A DNA stretch of 64,000 bases from Adineta steineri. Lineage: Eukaryota > Rotifera > Eurotatoria > Adinetida > Adinetidae. Both the position numbers and the translations under genes were made by a program. Of this stretch, positions 56,683-64,000 are shown one piece after another. How positions within the stretch are numbered: the stretch's first letter is position 1; each line of letters starts with the position of its first letter. Where the stretch lies: the NCBI GenBank assembly GCA_905250115.1, contig CAJNOI010000014.1:132328-196327 (forward strand), given 5' to 3'. The notes under the pieces are model-generated. The model was not told the DNA's origin. It searched no databases and saw only the letters and a program-made list of their open reading frames with translations.

Positions 56683-59600
56683 TTAATCGTTGGTAAAACT
56701 TGCTGGGTCAGGCATCTCATTCATATTACCATCGCCATCAATACTTGAACAATATGTAATAGCATAATTTAATCGATCATACATAACATCTGTTGACGAA
56801 TACTCTGGTAAATCCAGAGCAAAACTACATGTATGCGATCCTATAATAAAGTTTAGATTATTTTATTCGTCAAAATTTCTACATGTGACTTACTTGGTAG
56901 TGTTTCATCGACGGGACCATTAGTTATGTCAAATCCATTAATTGTAAAACGAGTTGTAAAATCTTCATCTCTATTCGGTAATGTACATCTTCCCCAGACA
57001 AATTTCAAAAACAATTTCTTCTGCTCTTCTGTAAATAAACTACCAAGAACGATCCAAAATCGTTCAATACATAGCGCATCTTGACTATAAGGAGAGCCAT
57101 ACGCAGTGTTGCGTTTTAATAGTTCTACATCTATTTCACCTTTTCCACAAACAGCTTCTTCTAATTCACTAGCTGTAAACAAACTCAAGAAATAGCCAGG
57201 AATAATATTGTATAAACCTTGACGAATAAATTCGATTTGGCGATGAAACTCATTTAAACGATAATTACGATAGCTCGCACAATATTCTTTGAAATTTGCT
57301 ATCGTTACTGAAATTTCTTGACCATTAGGAACAAGTTCAAATGTTGATCCATTTGAACTAACAACTTCGAATCGTAGTTCATCCAAAATACTACTGAGTA
57401 CATCATCGAGATCAATTGATGGATCATTTTCTGGCATTGTTTTCTCCATTTCATTGATCATCGTAAAACTTTGTATATCGATTGCTTCAATATCTTCACT
57501 TGTTATTTGTTCTCGAACTAATTGTTTCCATAATAACATAGGAAATTTCAAATCAAGATAATTCTTCTTTCGTATAGCCATACCCATCAATTGTCCAACG
57601 AAGCGATATTGATTTTTTGTTCGATTAGGAATCGGTTTATCTGGTAGATAGACATTTGGAACCCATCGATCACAATTCGAACCACTATTTGTTCGTCCAT
57701 TAGGACATAAAATAAACAATGGCAGACGTTCACTACAAATATCCGAGCAAATGCACGTGATAGAATCTCGATAAGGTCCACCTGCATCCGTACTATGCAT
57801 GCCAAGATATTGTGCTTTCCACAGACGTTCGTCCTGTCGTCGAAATAGCACTTGAACTTTATCATACAATTGTTCGTAGGCTTGGTTAAACATTGTATTT
57901 AAACCATGATCATCTTTAATACTGGCTCGAACAGTATCAAAATTAACTGTTATCATGTCACCTTGTGATGGGAGCTCGGTCATGATGAGAGTTGTGTTAA
58001 ACAGTAGCAGTTTTGTTTTATATAATACGTAAGGTCTAACTGTTCGGACTTTGTCAGTTAGGATACTTTCTTCAGGTAACAGATTAAAATCAACATTAGA
58101 TATCACATTTTCGACGAGTATATTCAATTGCCATACAAATTTGATACGAGTTTGAATACAAGTAGTTGGAATATGCCATAAGGATGGATAGGCTTTATAA
58201 TATGTTGGATTTTGTGAGACATCAGTTGGTAGACTATTAATTAATTCAATGAAAGATTCATTAGTAAGGGCATGACGATTTATAAAATCAACCAGCTGAA
58301 GATCAGCAGTTGTATCGAAATGACAATGTGATTGTTCAAGTTCATCTCTAGTAAATTGAAGAATGAATGCCTCTGGAAAAAGTGTTCGTTTGCTTTTATC
58401 AGTTAAGGCATTGAGAACATCAATAAATGTCAATAGATTGTTGTTATGTTGAGAAAATTGAGAAAAATCTATTTTGATCAATGGATTTTGATGTCGATGT
58501 CTCTCATAAAGTAAATAGATCAAATCGATGATCGCAAGTTGAAATTTTTTTGTCGTTTGGCTATACATCGATGTTGAATTAGGTGGTAATTCAATTAATA
58601 ATTGATTTAGAAAATGTTGAATGCGTTCGCTTAAATTGAAATATTTGCTTTTTTGTATTAAACTAAAGAAATAACTAGAATTGCTTATTTTGTTCAATAT
58701 AGTTTACTTACGTAGAGAATAAATGGATAATGATTATTTTCGATTGTTGTATTGGACTTACGATAAATAAATTGAATAGTTGATTGATGAGTGATGTTGG
58801 AAATAATAGAGGAATTAAAATATCGATTTCTTCTTGTGACATTGTTGATTGATCAGTGAGAAGTTTAACAAATATATTAATGACTTTGAGAATAAAATTT
58901 AAATTTGGTTTTCGTATCATAGATTGTTTATCGATCATAGTCGATTCATCATCATAATCGTAGAGTAATAATGATTTATCAGCAAGAAATTGAGTTGATT
59001 GAACCATGAAACTCTTTTGCAATTGATAAAGTAATGGTGCTTTATTTTGTAAGATTTCTCTACTAATCGATTCATGATGTTTAAGTAATTCATTAGTTTC
59101 GACTTTGAGTATTGATGTAATTAATAAACTCATTCGATCGATGGTTTCATCTGTATGTAAACGCGTATAATTATAATGATAATCTAATAATTTCAATAAT
59201 GTTATAATAAATGTAGAATCACCAAATTTCTCCAATGGAAATAAACATGATCCATCAGTAGACCAAACTTTTAACATAGTTAAAATTGTATAATGAGCAT
59301 ACATGGATATTAATCCATGTTCACAAGCTATACGTGAATCGTTAAATTGTTGATGAGAGATTTGTTGATGATTATATTGACTAGATTTTTGATTCTTTTT
59401 TCGTTGTTCTTCAACTCGATCGGTCAGTGTTGTCTGTTCTTGCATAGGTCGATTTAAATCTAGTAATTGACAGGTAGGATCGACTTCTTCGGCGGATACC
59501 ATGGATTTATCGTGAAGCAATCCGGCGAAATTAATATCGGTATCAGGTAATGAACTGGAACTTTGTATTTCATTCCATCGATCGAGTAAAATTTCGCCAA

Positions 59601-62600
59601 GAGCAATAACCTTTTCATCGGTATCAAATTCAGAAATTTGCAGCAAATTTTGAACTTTTTCTCTATCAATTGAAGGACTCACTTTTCCTATAAGATCACG
59701 TTGACGTCTGAGTTTTTCAGCCATCATTGCTTTGAGAGGTGCTTGTTGTTGTTCACGAATAATTCTATCAATTGATTGGCAATTTTTTACTAAATTTTCT
59801 TTCATTATCGTCTTGATCAATGATTCATCATGTCCGATAGAGATCAAACTTGGTGACATAATGGAATATGGTGGTGCAACAATATTTTCTAATGAATAGT
59901 TAACTGATTTCATTTGTTCATCGATATTAGCTATAAACCAATTCATATAAGTAATCGATCGACATTCAATTCGAATCGTATCATCATCAACTGTGTTCTT
60001 AGTAGAATGATCTTCACAAAATAGTTTAATGTACTTGTCTGTAATCATGAACTGATCGTTATCGACAGAAATATCGAGCTCAAGTACACCATCAACATAG
60101 ATTGTCAAACATTGCGCGTGAACAGATATTAACAAACGTACATATTGATTTAATTTCCATGTCGATTTACTTTTCATTTTCAGTGTACCATCGATAATAA
60201 GACAAATGTAACCATCGTTTGTCAAACAAATGTTTGTTTGTGAATTTGGTGTTACAAATGTCAATTGTTCGTTTGCGATAGGCAAATGTACGATAGAAAC
60301 ATCAAGAATCAATGTATAGTCCAACCATAAGTTAGTCGATTTGTCCAAGATGAGATAAGTTTGATTTCCGAATAATTGTATTGTTGAGTAATCAGTTCCA
60401 TCGATTGATTTGAAATATTTCCATTCATTCTTCTCGACTTCAGTTGGTTGATTTACTGGTACAAGAAATTCATCTATAAAATCTTTCTGGTTCAAAATAA
60501 ATGTCAATGTATTGGCTTGCATTCGATGTTCTTTAAGTCGATGATAATCCGTCACTACATAGGATAATCCATAATTAAAGAGACGTCGAATTTGTTCCTC
60601 TAGTAAAGCATAGTTCCAGACAGCTAGCTTTTGAATTTTACCAGATAATGTTGGTAAAAGATAAATATTGGATTGAGCAATGGCAGGACTATCGAATATT
60701 CGGCATTCATTGTTGATATAAACTTTGATTTGTTGATTATCGGCATCGAATGTAAGCGCTGCTTGAGTTTCATCAGTTATTTTACTCGATGGAATGGATA
60801 TTGAAAATGTTTCCAATGTTATTAATGGAATATCATCATGTGAAATATTATCTAGTTGAAAATCGAAACTTATTGTCCATGAACTACTATTATCATTCAT
60901 AGTTAACAGGAAACCTTGACTATCTTTCGGTAATACTAAATGATGATTATCAATGATATATTCAGTTTCAAGATGATTATCATTGACGAAATCACGTAGA
61001 AAAGTGGTTGAATCATCATTTCGCTTTCGATAAATGTTATCTTGAACACTGTCACTAATCAAATAAGCACTAGACGGATAGATCACTGTCTTAATCAATG
61101 TCGGTAATAATAATGGTTTATAACCGTTTGGTAGTGGACATTCGTACATATCTTCCGGACTGAATATAAACTCACATGAACTCAATACAGATGCATCATT
61201 GACTTTTAAACTAACACCAGGAAAAAAAGGTGTATCGACTCCATTCGGTAACATATTACATGGTATTTCTGTCGAACCAATTGGGTGTTGATGGGCAAAA
61301 GCCGTGCCTAATAAATTTCCATTGAGCCAATAGCGAATTCGAGTGTTAACACCATCGATTTCAATACCACAGCCACAAACATCGTTCATATTCCAACGGA
61401 CGTTACTAGTAGGAAACGATGCTTGTTCTTGATTGTAGAGCATTCCTTGAGATCCATCATAAGACCACGAATATGTATCATTACCAATGCCGATGATTTC
61501 ACTCGGATTGAATCCGGTAGTGGCCCATCCAATCTGAGCAAAATGACTTTCAAGCAGACGAACACAAAAGTACCAATTGCCTTTAGTTAAATGAAGTTGA
61601 TCAATGATATATGTAGCTAATGATGCATTACCATTTTCAGAAATCAAACAAATTCGTCCAGGAAATCGATGATTAACGCCACATTCTTCTATGATCCATT
61701 GGCCAGTGAGCTGAGATGGCATCGGTACAATACAAGTATCATCATTACCTGCCCAACCTTGCTTGAATTTTTCAATATCATCTTTTGATCCCATCGGTTT
61801 CCACTGATGACTATCACGTATATATTCTCGATCTGTTTTAAATCTGAAACGATTCCAAATAGGAACTGGTGTTTCATTTTTACATTTCATATTTGTATTA
61901 TCAATGATTTGTTTTAAATATTCACATCGATCTAAACTTAAACAATATTGTTCTAAATGTCGTTTATTCCAAAGACGTAAATCAGTCGGTTGTAATCGAT
62001 GAGTTGTTGACAAAGCCGATGCTGATAGTCTGGCTATACACGATGCATTGGAGTTTCTCATGAAAGTTTCCAAGAGTTTCTTATTCATCAATAGTCGATA
62101 TAAAACACCAATTGATCGACGTTTTACTTGTAATAAAAGTAAAAGATCCATCACTGATTCATCGATTTCAATAAAAGATATTAAAACATCGAACAATTCA
62201 CCAATAGTTTCATTCGTAATTGGTAAATCAAGAAGATTCGGCGGGAAAACATCGAGCTCAATTCGCAGTTGATCTCCTGTTACCGAATTTGTTTGATTAT
62301 TTTCACAATATTGAACTAAATACGATCTGTCAATTTCGAGTATGACTGCCATTTGTGGTTCATTGTTGCTTTGATCATTATCATAGACTTGTACAATTGA
62401 ACCTAAACAAAATGGATGAATATATCCACCTAAAATACTTAATACTGCTAGAAGATTATTATCCATCGATGCTGTTGTAATAATATTAATAATCATCTGT
62501 GTTGCCATCGATTGCCAAGGTGATTGAAATGATAACATTGCTCGATAGATATAGATCAGCTCGGTGATAATATCAACTGTTATTTGATAGGAACGAAGAT

Positions 62601-64000
62601 TATCACCAACAGTACGTAATATATCATCTAAAAGATTCGTCACGATCGTCTTAGATACTCCGTCTTGTTTATCAGGTAAGTTTAATAGAAGTTTACGTAT
62701 GATTTTTAATGAAAGTAAAATCGTAGTTAAATTTTTACTATGTCGATATATATGTATGAGTTCATTAACATAGTCAGTAGTTGCACAAAGTATTCGTACA
62801 TGCTCATATGATTGTACACATCGAAGTAGTAACATTAACCATTGATTTATGCCCAGTTCAATGTTAAATGTTGCTATTCGAAAAGAATTCTTTTGGGATT
62901 CTATCAGTTCGATATTATTTGATGATAATTGTTTTAGTTCGTTGAAAATCAATTGATGAAAGATAAACACTAGCTGTTGATCGAATATCTCTTGTGAATC
63001 ATTGGTGAGAAAATTTTCACATAATTGTAAAACATACAATCGAAACCAATTGAATGCAACAAAATTTTCACGAAAAGAAACGTTGAGACAACTAATGAAT
63101 GGTATAAATAATCGTTGGTGTAATTGTTGAATATCTGTTGATGTATAAGATAAATTCAGTAAATGGAAGACTATCATTGATTCGTTCATTTTCATCGATA
63201 GAATGGTTTCAACAATCGAATAATAAATTTCACTAATTTCATCTTTCCATTGAACGTTAGCGGCAGAGATATTTTCTAAATACGACCATTGAACATCTCC
63301 AGTCCTTAAATATGGTAAACAAATCGCGAACAGAAGCATGATATTCGGTTTTTGCTCAATCTGGCCGAGTTTTTGAATAAATTTATACATACATTTGTAG
63401 GTAATTAATCTAAGCATTGCTCGTTCGTTTTGACAAGACATCGCTCGAAGAAGTTCATTCAATTCGGATTGTATATCATTATTCGAACGATTACCATAAA
63501 CATAATTCGCTATGGTTCGATGTAGAATATCCTCAATATTTTGATTATCTTCGAGCATTTTCTTCTTGTTTAATATGAATGTTTTTAATCGAATACATGC
63601 TTGAAAAGTATCTCGAAGTAATCGAAGTGACTCTTTTCCTATTCGTTTTTGTGAACATTTCTGTTCGAATATTAAGTTTTTGTCTAATTTTGTTGAAATC
63701 ATGGATGATTCTTCATTTTTCGAACTTTTAATTATCGGAATGAGATGATTTGCTTTAACAGATTGAAGAAGAAATAAGCATTTCATTCGAATTTGTTCAT
63801 AAAGCTGTTGACAATCACCGCCTTGTCCTCGTGTTGTTGCAAATATTGTTCGAATACGACTGGCATGGTTAAAAATTGACAAAAGACTCTTATGAGGTTT
63901 TGTATTGTCTTCTCGATTAAGCTCATCTTTAGCAAGATTAATTCGACGATAATGTTTAATATAGACAGCAAATAGATGAGCACATGCATCATTCGCTTGT
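56683..64000 (-). CDS. giant HECT E3 ubiquitin ligase with SPRY and LamG-like domains (5' partial)
   Basis: Minus-strand exons: beyond the window edge to 58712, then 58662-56894 and 56840-56683. Both introns are GT-AG and in phase; more than 2,400 residues are encoded here and the frame is open to base 64000. In order: an alpha-helical repeat region; a SPRY/B30.2 domain at about 61,600-61,240 (WYFCVRLLESHFAQIGWATT, YSWSYDGSQGMLYN, CGCGIEIDG); two concanavalin/LamG-like segments at about 60,900-60,550 and 60,400-59,930; helices; and a C-terminal HECT domain (FRRQDERLWKAQYLGMHSTD, AGGPYRDS, QYRFVGQLMGMAIRKK). The catalytic Cys lies in the last exon, in RSHTCSFALDLPEYSS (codon 56827-56829), so activity is expected. 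HECT ligases form a ubiquitin thioester on this Cys. The domain set resembles HECTD4, but the assignment is tentative. Confidence 0.85.

Noticed and set aside
1..64000. CRISPR arrays, bacterial operons, ribosome binding sites
   Set aside because: None seen; genes have spliceosomal introns and eukaryotic families.

Overview
The window is about 64 kb of AT-rich, gene-dense eukaryotic DNA that looks like a bdelloid rotifer (Adineta/Rotaria-type) genome. The grounds are very short introns (about 48-60 bases is common), tandem and dispersed paralogues, NHL-propeller and FMRFamide-like GPCR families, PARP-like proteins, candidate horizontally acquired genes (a polysaccharide-lyase-like protein and an intronless helical protein), and many short interspersed tracts resembling the bdelloid telomere repeat TGTGGG. 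The assignment is by content only; no search was run.

Layout. 1-560: array of GGAATTCCGG palindromes. 976-7353: two PLAC8 genes flank an NHL-repeat gene whose intron carries a hAT-like element with a second one nested inside it. 7848-14211: aldo/keto reductase (one-base frameshift), an intronless helical protein, a hAT element inserted into a telomere-like cassette, and a secreted Cys-rich/NHL gene. 14981-18254: a small hAT-like element, a broken secreted-protein gene and an SLC10A7-type transporter with an extra N-terminal domain. 18991-30743: four minus-strand arrestin-fold genes with apparent signal peptides in about 3-kb duplicated units, with a hAT insertion and a small membrane-protein gene among them. 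31453-40617: a MGSC-type lipidated protein, a mucin-stalk type II membrane protein, a PL14-like secreted lyase and a PARP-like protein. 43536-51174: a tRNA-like relic, two nine-exon AADAC/HSL-type hydrolases (the second without its start codon), a mariner relic and a palindromic element. 51282-56168: two GPCRs with a GPCR relic between them. 56683-64000: a large SPRY/LamG-like/HECT ubiquitin ligase, cut by the right edge.

Two features are not explained by ordinary gene content. First, about 20 short cassettes are imperfect inverted repeats that always read G-rich (TGTGGG-like) then C-rich, the polarity of a head-to-head telomere junction. Second, at least five hAT-like non-autonomous elements (TAGNG termini; 8-bp target duplications in the best cases) are each filled with a different short GC-rich motif. 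There is also a tandem family of arrestin-fold proteins that appear to be secreted. Exon structures were read by eye from GT/AG sites, reading phase and paralogue comparison.
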